Counted from the stretch's first letter, positions 45,035 to 56,965 are shown. The stretch is DNA of 64,000 nucleotides from Symsagittifera roscoffensis (GCF_963678635.1 NC_087067.1:30726401-30790400); one strand, 5' to 3'. The notes: generated by a model from the sequence alone, not told the origin. Made by a program: numbers and translations.

Positions 45035-45724
45035 TTATTTTTGGAGTCCAAGGGCGATACGCTTCTTGAGCCTGTCCTTTTGTTTCTTGCTCAGCTTCTT
45101 ATTGCTTTCTTTTGTGCTCTGGTCGCTTTCGATTCTTGACTTCTTGTTGTTCTTGTAGCTCAGTCTCTTCTTCCTGCTTTTCTTGAGTCCAGTAAGGTCT
45201 GATTTGTTTCGGATTATTGTATTAACGAGCCGCTTTTCAATGACAATGTCGGGATGGACTTTTGCGATTTCGTACTTAAGCTGGATATCCTTCCGTTTTC
45301 TACTGGATATGAGATCTCTAATGGCGTCAATTACCAAGATTCCGCTGGAGTTGAGCTCTTCGTAAATATCGTGTGTACCTTCTCTGCGAGTGCAGACGAT
45401 GGCCTCTATCTTGTGGGTGTTGTTTAGATGCCTAAGCTCTTCGACTAGTTGAGATGGGGTGAGGGGGTGGAATATGTTCGTTAATGGATTGTAGTTACTT
45501 CGGTGTTTTGTCAGTGAGTTGTTTATTGTGTCATGCCAGATGACAAGATTTGATCGAAGTCGGAGCACACCCTGTCTTTTTACTAGATTTTGCACTATCT
45601 TCAGAGGATTCTTTGAATAAGGGTTCAATGAAAGCCCGGAGATGGCTATGGATTGTCTTGCAAATCGTAAACGTTCTCTGTGCCCCAGTGATGACTTCAG
45701 ATAATTCAGGGAGCTGGCCCCCAC
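45035..45724 (-). CDS. Array unit 2: 229-aa basic protein
   Basis: Intact consensus copy. Confidence 0.52.
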   Translation of the reverse strand: MGASSLNYLKSSLGHRERLRFARQSIAISGLSLNPYSKNPLKIVQNLVKRQGVLRLRSNLVIWHDTINNSLTKHRSNYNPLTNIFHPLTPSQLVEELRHLNNTHKIEAIVCTRREGTHDIYEELNSSGILVIDAIRDLISSRKRKDIQLKYEIAKVHPDIVIEKRLVNTIIRNKSDLTGLKKSRKKRLSYKNNKKSRIESDQSTKESNKKLSKKQKDRLKKRIALGLQK

Positions 45725-45952
45725 AAAGTGATGACTTCAGATAAGTCATCACTTCTCTGTCCAGTGATGACTTCAGATAATTCAGGGAGCTGGCCCCACA
45801 AAATAAACCATTTGGCATCATTCGTCTATTTAATAAGCAATCATGCAATCATTTCATCGTATTTACATTCTCCAGCAGTTCTTTCAACTGACAAAATTGA
45901 TTTGTCATACAATAACGCCAGTTGAATCTATTTAATAAGATCTTCTGATAAA

Positions 45953-46378
45953 TTAAGTTTGTTGCTGAGAGCATGTCCTTGTCTTTGTTAGTCTTCTGTA
46001 GCGCTTTAAAAAGCCAATGACCTTAATCAAGACGTACATGAGTTGTGTTGGTTTTTTTATGGATGGGTTTATGGGTGGTATGTGTCCTTGTCTTCGTTTA
46101 AAACTTGTCTTCGTTAAAAGGCTGATTCTTTGTGGAAGATTGGATGCAAGTTTGTCCAGCATGCGGTCCCTATGGTTTAGGCGGACACACGCGTTGCAGA
46201 TAAGTAGGAGGTTTTGGCTGACCTCACTTATCCCGAAGATTGCTCGTTCACTCATTTCGGTGCACTTAGGGGTCAAGTGCATTGAGTCTCCGCATGAGAC
46301 ACATAGAAACACGGCATCCCGTGCCGTTATGGGATTTGTGCATGTTTTGCAGCAGTTTTTCGGTTTTTATGGCGCCAT
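45953..46378 (-). pseudogene. Array unit 3: PHD-finger fusion ORF with nonsense codon
   Basis: The fourth codon (Ser, TCA) is TAA through a G-to-T change on the plus strand at 46368. The next Met (46312) lies inside the finger and would lose C10 and C13. It is the only PHD copy seen with a disabling change. Confidence 0.7.
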
Positions 46379-46796
46379 TGTGGAATATATTGGGGAAGTG
46401 GAATGTGTAGGAATAGAAAAGGAATGGAAAAGAGACCCTTATCTCCTGCGCTTCGTAAGAAACTTAATTCCTACGATGCACTAGGGGTAAAGGCCTTGTT
46501 TGCAAAACGTGAGCTCCTACTATCCCGCGCTTTCTAAGAAACTTAATTCCCAAGAATGCACTGAGATTGTTGGAACACAGGTTGGAATTGACAAACCGAA
46601 GTTGAAATTTACCCGCACTTAAGAAAACTGAATTCCTATAGATGTACTGGGTTTAGTTCAACTCGGTTGGGTATATATCTACTTATGCTCTGACTTTCCC
46701 GCGCTTCCTAGGAAACTTAATTCCTATGGATGCACTGGGGCGGTTAGAATCACAAGTACTCAACAAGAATATAATTAAAGGCGAGGAGAGTCTTAC

Positions 46797-47486
46797 TTAT
46801 TTTTGGAGTCCAAGGGCGATACGCTTCTTGAGCCTGTCCTTTTGTTTCTTGCTCAGCTTCTTATTGCTTTCTTTTGTGCTCTGGTCGCTTTCGATTCTTG
46901 ACTTCTTGTTGTTCTTGTAGCTCAGTCTCTTCTTCCTGCTTTTCTTGAGTCCAGTAAGGTCTGATTTGTTTCGGATTATTGTATTAACGAGCCGCTTTTC
47001 AATGACAATGTCGGGATGGACTTTTGCGATTTCGTACTTAAGCTGGATATCCTTCCGTTTTCTACTGGATATGAGATCTCTAATGGCGTCAATTACCAAG
47101 ATTCCGCTGGAGTTGAGCTCTTCGTAAATATCGTGTGTACCTTCTCTGCGAGTGCAGACGATGGCCTCTATCTTGTGGGTGTTGTTTAGATGCCTAAGCT
47201 CTTCGACTAGTTGAGATGGGGTGAGGGGGTGGAATATGTTCGTTAATGGATTGTAGTTACTTCGGTGTTTTGTCAGTGAGTTGTTTATTGTGTCATGCCA
47301 GATGACAAGATTTGATCGAAGTCGGAGCACACCCTGTCTTTTTACTAGATTTTGCACTATCTTCAGAGGATTCTTTGAATAAGGGTTCAATGAAAGCCCG
47401 GAGATGGCTATGGATTGTCTTGCAAATCGTAAACGTTCTCTGTGCCCCAGTGATGACTTCAGATAATTCAGGGAGCTGGCCCCCAC
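46797..47486 (-). CDS. Array unit 3: 229-aa basic protein
   Basis: Intact; this unit carries the 3-bp deletion near 46619 outside the ORF. Confidence 0.52.
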   Translation of the reverse strand: MGASSLNYLKSSLGHRERLRFARQSIAISGLSLNPYSKNPLKIVQNLVKRQGVLRLRSNLVIWHDTINNSLTKHRSNYNPLTNIFHPLTPSQLVEELRHLNNTHKIEAIVCTRREGTHDIYEELNSSGILVIDAIRDLISSRKRKDIQLKYEIAKVHPDIVIEKRLVNTIIRNKSDLTGLKKSRKKRLSYKNNKKSRIESDQSTKESNKKLSKKQKDRLKKRIALGLQK

Positions 47487-47714
47487 AAAGTGATGACTTC
47501 AGATAAGTCATCACTTCTCTGTCCAGTGATGACTTCAGATAATTCAGGGAGCTGGCCCCACAAAATAAACCATTTGGCATCATTCGTCTATTTAATAAGC
47601 AATCATGCAATCATTTCATCGTATTTACATTCTCCAGCAGTTCTTTCAACTGACAAAATTGATTTGTCATACAATAACGCCAGTTGAATCTATTTAATAA
47701 GATCTTCTGATAAA

Positions 47715-48140
47715 TTAAGTTTGTTGCTGAGAGCATGTCCTTGTCTTTGTTAGTCTTCTGTAGCGCTTTAAAAAGCCAATGACCTTAATCAAGACGTACA
47801 TGAGTTGTGTTGGTTTTTTTATGGATGGGTTTATGGGTGGTATGTGTCCTTGTCTTCGTTTAAAACTTGTCTTCGTTAAAAGGCTGATTCTTTGTGGAAG
47901 ATTGGATGCAAGTTTGTCCAGCATGCGGTCCCTATGGTTTAGGCGGACACACGCGTTGCAGATAAGTAGGAGGTTTTGGCTGACCTCACTTATCCCGAAG
48001 ATTGCTCGTTCACTCATTTCGGTGCACTTAGGGGTCAAGTGCATTGAGTCTCCGCATGAGACACATAGAAACACGGCATCCCGTGCCGTTATGGGATTTG
48101 TGCATGTTTTGCAGCAGTTTTTCGGTTTTGATGGCGCCAT
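47715..48140 (-). CDS. Array unit 4: PHD-finger fusion ORF
   Basis: Intact consensus copy, 141 codons. Confidence 0.52.
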   Translation of the reverse strand: MAPSKPKNCCKTCTNPITARDAVFLCVSCGDSMHLTPKCTEMSERAIFGISEVSQNLLLICNACVRLNHRDRMLDKLASNLPQRISLLTKTSFKRRQGHIPPINPSIKKPTQLMYVLIKVIGFLKRYRRLTKTRTCSQQQT

Positions 48141-48561
48141 TGTGGAATATATTGGGGAAGTGGAATGTGTAGGAATAGAAAAGGAATGGAAAAGAGACCC
48201 TTATCTCCTGCGCTTCGTAAGAAACTTAATTCCTACGATGCACTAGGGGTAAAGGCCTTGTTTGCAAAACGTGAGCTCCTACTATCCCGCGCTTTCTAAG
48301 AAACTTAATTCCCAAGAATGCACTGAGATTGTTGGAACACAGGTTGGAATTGACAAACCGAAGTTGAAATTTACCCGCACTTCTTAAGAAAACTGAATTC
48401 CTATAGATGTACTGGGTTTAGTTCAACTCGGTTGGGTATATATCTACTTATGCTCTGACTTTCCCGCGCTTCCTAGGAAACTTAATTCCTATGGATGCAC
48501 TGGGGCGGTTAGAATCACAAGTACTCAACAAGAATATAATTAAAGGCGAGGAGAGTCTTAC

Positions 48562-49251
48562 TTATTTTTGGAGTCCAAGGGCGATACGCTTCTTGAGCCT
48601 GTCCTTTTGTTTCTTGCTCAGCTTCTTATTGCTTTCTTTTGTGCTCTGGTCGCTTTCGATTCTTGACTTCTTGTTGTTCTTGTAGCTCAGTCTCTTCTTC
48701 CTGCTTTTCTTGAGTCCAGTAAGGTCTGATTTGTTTCGGATTATTGTATTAACGAGCCGCTTTTCAATGACAATGTCGGGATGGACTTTTGCGATTTCGT
48801 ACTTAAGCTGGATATCCTTCCGTTTTCTACTGGATATGAGATCTCTAATGGCGTCAATTACCAAGATTCCGCTGGAGTTGAGCTCTTCGTAAATATCGTG
48901 TGTACCTTCTCTGCGAGTGCAGACGATGGCCTCTATCTTGTGGGTGTTGTTTAGATGCCTAAGCTCTTCGACTAGTTGAGATGGGGTGAGGGGGTGGAAT
49001 ATGTTCGTTAATGGATTGTAGTTACTTCGGTGTTTTGTCAGTGAATTGTTTATTGTGTCATGCCAGATGACAAGATTTGATCGAAGTCGGAGCACACCCT
49101 GTCTTTTTACTAGATTTTGCACTATCTTCAGAGGATTCTTTGAATAAGGGTTCAATGAAAGCCCGGAGATGGCTATGGATTGTCTTGCAAATCGTAAACG
49201 TTCTCTGTGCCCCAGTGATGACTTCAGATAATTCAGGGAGCTGGCCCCCAC
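48562..49251 (-). CDS. Array unit 4: 229-aa basic protein
   Basis: Intact; one silent difference near 49045 (GTGAATTG for GTGAGTTG). Confidence 0.52.
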   Translation of the reverse strand: MGASSLNYLKSSLGHRERLRFARQSIAISGLSLNPYSKNPLKIVQNLVKRQGVLRLRSNLVIWHDTINNSLTKHRSNYNPLTNIFHPLTPSQLVEELRHLNNTHKIEAIVCTRREGTHDIYEELNSSGILVIDAIRDLISSRKRKDIQLKYEIAKVHPDIVIEKRLVNTIIRNKSDLTGLKKSRKKRLSYKNNKKSRIESDQSTKESNKKLSKKQKDRLKKRIALGLQK

Positions 49252-49479
49252 AAAGTGATGACTTCAGATAAGTCATCACTTCTCTGTCCAGTGATGACTT
49301 CAGATAATTCAGGGAGCTGGCCCCACAAAATAAACCATTTGGCATCATTCGTCTATTTAATAAGCAATCATGCAATCATTTCATCGTATTTACATTCTCC
49401 AGCAGTTCTTTCAACTGACAAAATTGATTTGTCATACAATAACGCCAGTTGAATCTATTTAATAAGATCTTCTGATAAA

Positions 49480-49905
49480 TTAAGTTTGTTGCTGAGAGCA
49501 TGTCCTTGTCTTTGTTAGTCTTCTGTAGCGCTTTAAAAAGCCAATGACCTTAATCAAGACGTACATGAGTTGTGTTGGTTTTTTTATGGATGGGTTTATG
49601 GGTGGTATGTGTCCTTGTCTTCGTTTAAAACTTGTCTTCGTTAAAAGGCTGATTCTTTGTGGAAGATTGGATGCAAGTTTGTCCAGCATGCGGTCCCTAT
49701 GGTTTAGGCGGACACACGCGTTGCAGATAAGTAGGAGGTTTTGGCTGACCTCACTTATCCCGAAGATTGCTCGTTCACTCATTTCGGTGCACTTAGGGGT
49801 CAAGTGCATTGAGTCTCCGCATGAGACACATAGAAACACGGCATCCCGTGCCGTTATGGGATTTGTGCATGTTTTGCAGCAGTTTTTCGGTTTTGATGGC
49901 GCCAT
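49480..49905 (-). CDS. Array unit 5: PHD-finger fusion ORF
   Basis: Intact consensus copy. Confidence 0.52.
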   Translation of the reverse strand: MAPSKPKNCCKTCTNPITARDAVFLCVSCGDSMHLTPKCTEMSERAIFGISEVSQNLLLICNACVRLNHRDRMLDKLASNLPQRISLLTKTSFKRRQGHIPPINPSIKKPTQLMYVLIKVIGFLKRYRRLTKTRTCSQQQT

Positions 49906-50326
49906 TGTGGAATATATTGGGGAAGTGGAATGTGTAGGAATAGAAAAGGAATGGAAAAGAGACCCTTATCTCCTGCGCTTCGTAAGAAACTTAATTCCTA
50001 CGATGCACTAGGGGTAAAGGCCTTGTTTGCAAAACGTGAGCTCCTACTATCCCGCGCTTTCTAAGAAACTTAATTCCCAAGAATGCACTGAGATTGTTGG
50101 AACACAGGTTGGAATTGACAAACCGAAGTTGAAATTTACCCGCACTTCTTAAGAAAACTGAATTCCTATAGATGTACTGGGTTTAGTTCAACTCGGTTGG
50201 GTATATATCTACTTATGCTCTGACTTTCCCGCGCTTCCTAGGAAACTTAATTCCTATGGATGCACTGGGGCGGTTAGAATCACAAGTACTCAACAAGAAT
50301 ATAATTAAAGGCGAGGAGAGTCTTAC

Positions 50327-51016
50327 TTATTTTTGGAGTCCAAGGGCGATACGCTTCTTGAGCCTGTCCTTTTGTTTCTTGCTCAGCTTCTTATTGCTTT
50401 CTTTTGTGCTCTGGTCGCTTTCGATTCTTGACTTCTTGTTGTTCTTGTAGCTCAGTCTCTTCTTCCTGCTTTTCTTGAGTCCAGTAAGGTCTGATTTGTT
50501 TCGGATTATTGTATTAACGAGCCGCTTTTCAATGACAATGTCGGGATGGACTTTTGCGATTTCGTACTTAAGCTGGATATCCTTCCGTTTTCTACTGGAT
50601 ATGAGATCTCTAATGGCGTCAATTACCAAGATTCCGCTGGAGTTGAGCTCTTCGTAAATATCGTGTGTACCTTCTCTGCGAGTGCAGACGATGGCCTCTA
50701 TCTTGTGGGTGTTGTTTAGATGCCTAAGCTCTTCGACTAGTTGAGATGGGGTGAGGGGGTGGAATATGTTCGTTAATGGATTGTAGTTACTTCGGTGTTT
50801 TGTCAGTGAGTTGTTTATTGTGTCATGCCAGATGACAAGATTTGATCGAAGTCGGAGCACACCCTGTCTTTTTACTAGATTTTGCACTATCTTCAGAGGA
50901 TTCTTTGAATAAGGGTTCAATGAAAGCCCGGAGATGGCTATGGATTGTCTTGCAAATCGTAAACGTTCTCTGTGCCCCAGTGATGACTTCAGATAATTCA
51001 GGGAGCTGGCCCCCAC
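50327..51016 (-). CDS. Array unit 5: 229-aa basic protein
   Basis: Intact consensus copy. Confidence 0.52.
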   Translation of the reverse strand: MGASSLNYLKSSLGHRERLRFARQSIAISGLSLNPYSKNPLKIVQNLVKRQGVLRLRSNLVIWHDTINNSLTKHRSNYNPLTNIFHPLTPSQLVEELRHLNNTHKIEAIVCTRREGTHDIYEELNSSGILVIDAIRDLISSRKRKDIQLKYEIAKVHPDIVIEKRLVNTIIRNKSDLTGLKKSRKKRLSYKNNKKSRIESDQSTKESNKKLSKKQKDRLKKRIALGLQK

Positions 51017-51244
51017 AAAGTGATGACTTCAGATAAGTCATCACTTCTCTGTCCAGTGATGACTTCAGATAATTCAGGGAGCTGGCCCCACAAAATAAAC
51101 CATTTGGCATCATTCGTCTATTTAATAAGCAATCATGCAATCATTTCATCGTATTTACATTCTCCAGCAGTTCTTTCAACTGACAAAATTGATTTGTCAT
51201 ACAATAACGCCAGTTGAATCTATTTAATAAGATCTTCTGATAAA

Positions 51245-51670
51245 TTAAGTTTGTTGCTGAGAGCATGTCCTTGTCTTTGTTAGTCTTCTGTAGCGCTTGA
51301 AAAAGCCAATGACCTTAATCAAGACGTACATGAGTTGTGTTGGTTTTTTTATGGATGGGTTTATGGGTGGTATGTGTCCTTGTCTTCGTTTAAAACTTGT
51401 CTTCGTTAAAAGGCTGATTCTTTGTGGAAGATTGGATGCAAGTTTGTCCAGCATGCGGTCCCTATGGTTTAGGCGGACACACGCGTTGCAGATAAGTAGG
51501 AGGTTTTGGCTGACCTCACTTATCCCGAAGATTGCTCGTTCACTCATTTCGGTGCACTTAGGGGTCAAGTGCATTGAGTCTCCGCATGAGACACATAGAA
51601 ACACGGCATCCCGTGCCGTTATGGGATTTGTGCATGTTTTGCAGCAGTTTTTCGGTTTTGATGGCGCCAT
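51245..51670 (-). CDS. Array unit 6: PHD-finger fusion ORF
   Basis: Intact; a Leu-to-Phe change in the novel tail (GFFKRYRR) from a substitution near 51299. Confidence 0.52.
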   Translation of the reverse strand: MAPSKPKNCCKTCTNPITARDAVFLCVSCGDSMHLTPKCTEMSERAIFGISEVSQNLLLICNACVRLNHRDRMLDKLASNLPQRISLLTKTSFKRRQGHIPPINPSIKKPTQLMYVLIKVIGFFKRYRRLTKTRTCSQQQT

Positions 51671-52091
51671 TGTGGAATATATTGGGGAAGTGGAATGTGT
51701 AGGAATAGAAAAGGAATGGAAAAGAGACCCTTATCTCCTGCGCTTCGTAAGAAACTTAATTCCTACGATGCACTAGGGGTAAAGGCCTTGTTTGCAAAAC
51801 GTGAGCTCCTACTATCCCGCGCTTTCTAAGAAACTTAATTCCCAAGAATGCACTGAGATTGTTGGAACACAGGTTGGAATTGACAAACCGAAGTTGAAAT
51901 TTACCCGCACTTCTTAAGAAAACTGAATTCCTATAGATGTACTGGGTTTAGTTCAACTCGGTTGGGTATATATCTACTTATGCTCTGACTTTCCCGCGCT
52001 TCCTAGGAAACTTAATTCCTATGGATGCACTGGGGCGGTTAGAATCACAAGTACTCAACAAGAATATAATTAAAGGCGAGGAGAGTCTTAC

Positions 52092-52781
52092 TTATTTTTG
52101 GAGTCCAAGGGCGATACGCTTCTTGAGCCTGTCCTTTTGTTTCTTGCTCAGCTTCTTATTGCTTTCTTTTGTGCTCTGGTCGCTTTCGATTCTTGACTTC
52201 TTGTTGTTCTTGTAGCTCAGTCTCTTCTTCCTGCTTTTCTTGAGTCCAGTAAGGTCTGATTTGTTTCGGATTATTGTATTAACGAGCCGCTTTTCAATGA
52301 CAATGTCGGGATGGACTTTTGCGATTTCGTACTTAAGCTGGATATCCTTCCGTTTTCTACTGGATATGAGATCTCTAATGGCGTCAATTACCAAGATTCC
52401 GCTGGAGTTGAGCTCTTCGTAAATATCGTGTGTACCTTCTCTGCGAGTGCAGACGATGGCCTCTATCTTGTGGGTGTTGTTTAGATGCCTAAGCTCTTCG
52501 ACTAGTTGAGATGGGGTGAGGGGGTGGAATATGTTCGTTAATGGATTGTAGTTACTTCGGTGTTTTGTCAGTGAGTTGTTTATTGTGTCATGCCAGATGA
52601 CAAGATTTGATCGAAGTCGGAGCACACCCTGTCTTTTTACTAGATTTTGCACTATCTTCAGAGGATTCTTTGAATAAGGGTTCAATGAAAGCCCGGAGAT
52701 GGCTATGGATTGTCTTGCAAATCGTAAACGTTCTCTGTGCCCCAGTGATGACTTCAGATAATTCAGGGAGCTGGCCCCCAC
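52092..52781 (-). CDS. Array unit 6: 229-aa basic protein
   Basis: Intact consensus copy. Confidence 0.52.
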   Translation of the reverse strand: MGASSLNYLKSSLGHRERLRFARQSIAISGLSLNPYSKNPLKIVQNLVKRQGVLRLRSNLVIWHDTINNSLTKHRSNYNPLTNIFHPLTPSQLVEELRHLNNTHKIEAIVCTRREGTHDIYEELNSSGILVIDAIRDLISSRKRKDIQLKYEIAKVHPDIVIEKRLVNTIIRNKSDLTGLKKSRKKRLSYKNNKKSRIESDQSTKESNKKLSKKQKDRLKKRIALGLQK

Positions 52782-53009
52782 AAAGTGATGACTTCAGATA
52801 AGTCATCACTTCTCTGTCCAGTGATGACTTCAGATAATTCAGGGAGCTGGCCCCACAAAATAAACCATTTGGCATCATTCGTCTATTTAATAAGCAATCA
52901 TGCAATCATTTCATCGTATTTACATTCTCCAGCAGTTCTTTCAACTGACAAAATTGATTTGTCATACAATAACGCCAGTTGAATCTATTTAATAAGATCT
53001 TCTGATAAA

Positions 53010-53435
53010 TTAAGTTTGTTGCTGAGAGCATGTCCTTGTCTTTGTTAGTCTTCTGTAGCGCTTTAAAAAGCCAATGACCTTAATCAAGACGTACATGAGT
53101 TGTGTTGGTTTTTTTATGGATGGGTTTATGGGTGGTATGTGTCCTTGTCTTCGTTTAAAACTTGTCTTCGTTAAAAGGCTGATTCTTTGTGGAAGATTGG
53201 ATGCAAGTTTGTCCAGCATGCGGTCCCTATGGTTTAGGCGGACACACGCGTTGCAGATAAGTAGGAGGTTTTGGCTGACCTCACTTATCCCGAAGATTGC
53301 TCGTTCACTCATTTCGGTGCACTTAGGGGTCAAGTGCATTGAGTCTCCGCATGAGACACATAGAAACACGGCATCCCGTGCCGTTATGGGATTTGTGCAT
53401 GTTTTGCAGCAGTTTTTCGGTTTTGATGGCGCCAT
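53010..53435 (-). CDS. Array unit 7: PHD-finger fusion ORF
   Basis: Intact; this unit has substitutions near 53629 and 53707 outside both ORFs. Confidence 0.52.
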   Translation of the reverse strand: MAPSKPKNCCKTCTNPITARDAVFLCVSCGDSMHLTPKCTEMSERAIFGISEVSQNLLLICNACVRLNHRDRMLDKLASNLPQRISLLTKTSFKRRQGHIPPINPSIKKPTQLMYVLIKVIGFLKRYRRLTKTRTCSQQQT

Positions 53436-53856
53436 TGTGGAATATATTGGGGAAGTGGAATGTGTAGGAATAGAAAAGGAATGGAAAAGAGACCCTTATC
53501 TCCTGCGCTTCGTAAGAAACTTAATTCCTACGATGCACTAGGGGTAAAGGCCTTGTTTGCAAAACGTGAGCTCCTACTATCCCGCGCTTTCTAAGAAACT
53601 TAATTCCCAAGAATGCACTGAGATTGTTCGAACACAGGTTGGAATTGACAAACCGAAGTTGAAATTTACCCGCACTTCTTAAGAAAACTGAATTCCTATA
53701 GATGTAATGGGTTTAGTTCAACTCGGTTGGGTATATATCTACTTATGCTCTGACTTTCCCGCGCTTCCTAGGAAACTTAATTCCTATGGATGCACTGGGG
53801 CGGTTAGAATCACAAGTACTCAACAAGAATATAATTAAAGGCGAGGAGAGTCTTAC

Positions 53857-54546
53857 TTATTTTTGGAGTCCAAGGGCGATACGCTTCTTGAGCCTGTCCT
53901 TTTGTTTCTTGCTCAGCTTCTTATTGCTTTCTTTTGTGCTCTGGTCGCTTTCGATTCTTGACTTCTTGTTGTTCTTGTAGCTCAGTCTCTTCTTCCTGCT
54001 TTTCTTGAGTCCAGTAAGGTCTGATTTGTTTCGGATTATTGTATTAACGAGCCGCTTTTCAATGACAATGTCGGGATGGACTTTTGCGATTTCGTACTTA
54101 AGCTGGATATCCTTCCGTTTTCTACTGGATATGAGATCTCTAATGGCGTCAATTACCAAGATTCCGCTGGAGTTGAGCTCTTCGTAAATATCGTGTGTAC
54201 CTTCTCTGCGAGTGCAGACGATGGCCTCTATCTTGTGGGTGTTGTTTAGATGCCTAAGCTCTTCGACTAGTTGAGATGGGGTGAGGGGGTGGAATATGTT
54301 CGTTAATGGATTGTAGTTACTTCGGTGTTTTGTCAGTGAGTTGTTTATTGTGTCATGCCAGATGACAAGATTTGATCGAAGTCGGAGCACACCCTGTCTT
54401 TTTACTAGATTTTGCACTATCTTCAGAGGATTCTTTGAATAAGGGTTCAATGAAAGCCCGGAGATGGCTATGGATTGTCTTGCAAATCGTAAACGTTCTC
54501 TGTGCCCCAGTGATGACTTCAGATAATTCAGGGAGCTGGCCCCCAC
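53857..54546 (-). CDS. Array unit 7: 229-aa basic protein
   Basis: Intact consensus copy. Confidence 0.52.
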   Translation of the reverse strand: MGASSLNYLKSSLGHRERLRFARQSIAISGLSLNPYSKNPLKIVQNLVKRQGVLRLRSNLVIWHDTINNSLTKHRSNYNPLTNIFHPLTPSQLVEELRHLNNTHKIEAIVCTRREGTHDIYEELNSSGILVIDAIRDLISSRKRKDIQLKYEIAKVHPDIVIEKRLVNTIIRNKSDLTGLKKSRKKRLSYKNNKKSRIESDQSTKESNKKLSKKQKDRLKKRIALGLQK

Positions 54547-54774
54547 AAAGTGATGACTTCAGATAAGTCATCACTTCTCTGTCCAGTGATGACTTCAGAT
54601 AATTCAGGGAGCTGGCCCCACAAAATAAACCATTTGGCATCATTCGTCTATTTAATAAGCAATCATGCAATCATTTCATCGTATTTACATTCTCCAGCAG
54701 TTCTTTCAACTGACAAAATTGATTTGTCATACAATAACGCCAGTTGAATCTATTTAATAAGATCTTCTGATAAA

Positions 54775-55200
54775 TTAAGTTTGTTGCTGAGAGCATGTCC
54801 TTGTCTTTGTTAGTCTTCTGTAGCGCTTTAAAAAGCCAATGACCTTAATCAAGACGTACATGAGTTGTGTTGGTTTTTTTATGGATGGGTTTATGGGTGG
54901 TATGTGTCCTTGTCTTCGTTTAAAACTTGTCTTCGTTAAAAGGCTGATTCTTTGTGGAAGATTGGATGCAAGTTTGTCCAGCATGCGGTCCCTATGGTTT
55001 AGGCGGACACACGCGTTGCAGATAAGTAGGAGGTTTTGGCTGACCTCACTTATCCCGAAGATTGCTCGTTCACTCATTTCGGTGCACTTAGGGGTCAAGT
55101 GCATTGAGTCTCCGCATGAGACACATAGAAACACGGCATCCCGTGCCGTTATGGGATTTGTGCATGTTTTGCAGCAGTTTTTCGGTTTTGATGGCGCCAT
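54775..55200 (-). CDS. Array unit 8: PHD-finger fusion ORF
   Basis: Intact consensus copy. Confidence 0.52.
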   Translation of the reverse strand: MAPSKPKNCCKTCTNPITARDAVFLCVSCGDSMHLTPKCTEMSERAIFGISEVSQNLLLICNACVRLNHRDRMLDKLASNLPQRISLLTKTSFKRRQGHIPPINPSIKKPTQLMYVLIKVIGFLKRYRRLTKTRTCSQQQT

Positions 55201-55621
55201 TGTGGAATATATTGGGGAAGTGGAATGTGTAGGAATAGAAAAGGAATGGAAAAGAGACCCTTATCTCCTGCGCTTCGTAAGAAACTTAATTCCTACGATG
55301 CACTAGGGGTAAAGGCCTTGTTTGCAAAACGTGAGCTCCTACTATCCCGCGCTTTCTAAGAAACTTAATTCCCAAGAATGCACTGAGATTGTTGGAACAC
55401 AGGTTGGAATTGACAAACCGAAGTTGAAATTTACCCGCACTTCTTAAGAAAACTGAATTCCTATAGATGTACTGGGTTTAGTTCAACTCGGTTGGGTATA
55501 TATCTACTTATGCTCTGACTTTCCCGCGCTTCCTAGGAAACTTAATTCCTATGGATGCACTGGGGCGGTTAGAATCACAAGTACTCAACAAGAATATAAT
55601 TAAAGGCGAGGAGAGTCTTAC

Positions 55622-56311
55622 TTATTTTTGGAGTCCAAGGGCGATACGCTTCTTGAGCCTGTCCTTTTGTTTCTTGCTCAGCTTCTTATTGCTTTCTTTT
55701 GTGCTCTGGTCGCTTTCGATTCTTGACTTCTTGTTGTTCTTGTAGCTCAGTCTCTTCTTCCTGCTTTTCTTGAGTCCAGTAAGGTCTGATTTGTTTCGGA
55801 TTATTGTATTAACGAGCCGCTTTTCAATGACAATGTCGGGATGGACTTTTGCGATTTCGTACTTAAGCTGGATATCCTTCCGTTTTCTACTGGATATGAG
55901 ATCTCTAATGGCGTCAATTACCAAGATTCCGCTGGAGTTGAGCTCTTCGTAAATATCGTGTGTACCTTCTCTGCGAGTGCAGACGATGGCCTCTATCTTG
56001 TGGGTGTTGTTTAGATGCCTAAGCTCTTCGACTAGTTGAGATGGGGTGAGGGGGTGGAATATGTTCGTTAATGGATTGTAGTTACTTCGGTGTTTTGTCA
56101 GTGAGTTGTTTATTGTGTCATGCCAGATGACAAGATTTGATCGAAGTCGGAGCACACCCTGTCTTTTTACTAGATTTTGCACTATCTTCAGAGGATTCTT
56201 TGAATAAGGGTTCAATGAAAGCCCGGAGATGGCTATGGATTGTCTTGCAAATCGTAAACGTTCTCTGTGCCCCAGTGATGACTTCAGATAATTCAGGGAG
56301 CTGGCCCCCAC
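55622..56311 (-). CDS. Array unit 8: 229-aa basic protein
   Basis: Intact consensus copy. Confidence 0.52.
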   Translation of the reverse strand: MGASSLNYLKSSLGHRERLRFARQSIAISGLSLNPYSKNPLKIVQNLVKRQGVLRLRSNLVIWHDTINNSLTKHRSNYNPLTNIFHPLTPSQLVEELRHLNNTHKIEAIVCTRREGTHDIYEELNSSGILVIDAIRDLISSRKRKDIQLKYEIAKVHPDIVIEKRLVNTIIRNKSDLTGLKKSRKKRLSYKNNKKSRIESDQSTKESNKKLSKKQKDRLKKRIALGLQK

Positions 56312-56539
56312 AAAGTGATGACTTCAGATAAGTCATCACTTCTCTGTCCAGTGATGACTTCAGATAATTCAGGGAGCTGGCCCCACAAAATAAACCATTT
56401 GGCATCATTCGTCTATTTAATAAGCAATCATGCAATCATTTCATCGTATTTACATTCTCCAGCAGTTCTTTCAACTGACAAAATTGATTTGTCATACAAT
56501 AACGCCAGTTGAATCTATTTAATAAGATCTTCTGATAAA

Positions 56540-56965
56540 TTAAGTTTGTTGCTGAGAGCATGTCCTTGTCTTTGTTAGTCTTCTGTAGCGCTTTAAAAAG
56601 CCAATGACCTTAATCAAGACGTACATGAGTTGTGTTGGTTTTTTTATGGATGGGTTTATGGGTGGTATGTGTCCTTGTCTTCGTTTAAAACTTGTCTTCG
56701 TTAAAAGGCTGATTCTTTGTGGAAGATTGGATGCAAGTTTGTCCAGCATGCGGTCCCTATGGTTTAGGCGGACACACGCGTTGCAGATAAGTAGGAGGTT
56801 TTGGCTGACCTCACTTATCCCGAAGATTGCTCGTTCACTCATTTCGGTGCACTTAGGGGTCAAGTGCATTGAGTCTCCGCATGAGACACATAGAAACACG
56901 GCATCCCGTGCCGTTATGGGATTTGTGCATGTTTTGCAGCAGTTTTTCGGTTTTGATGGCGCCAT
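56540..56965 (-). CDS. Array unit 9: PHD-finger fusion ORF
   Basis: Intact consensus copy. Confidence 0.52.
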   Translation of the reverse strand: MAPSKPKNCCKTCTNPITARDAVFLCVSCGDSMHLTPKCTEMSERAIFGISEVSQNLLLICNACVRLNHRDRMLDKLASNLPQRISLLTKTSFKRRQGHIPPINPSIKKPTQLMYVLIKVIGFLKRYRRLTKTRTCSQQQT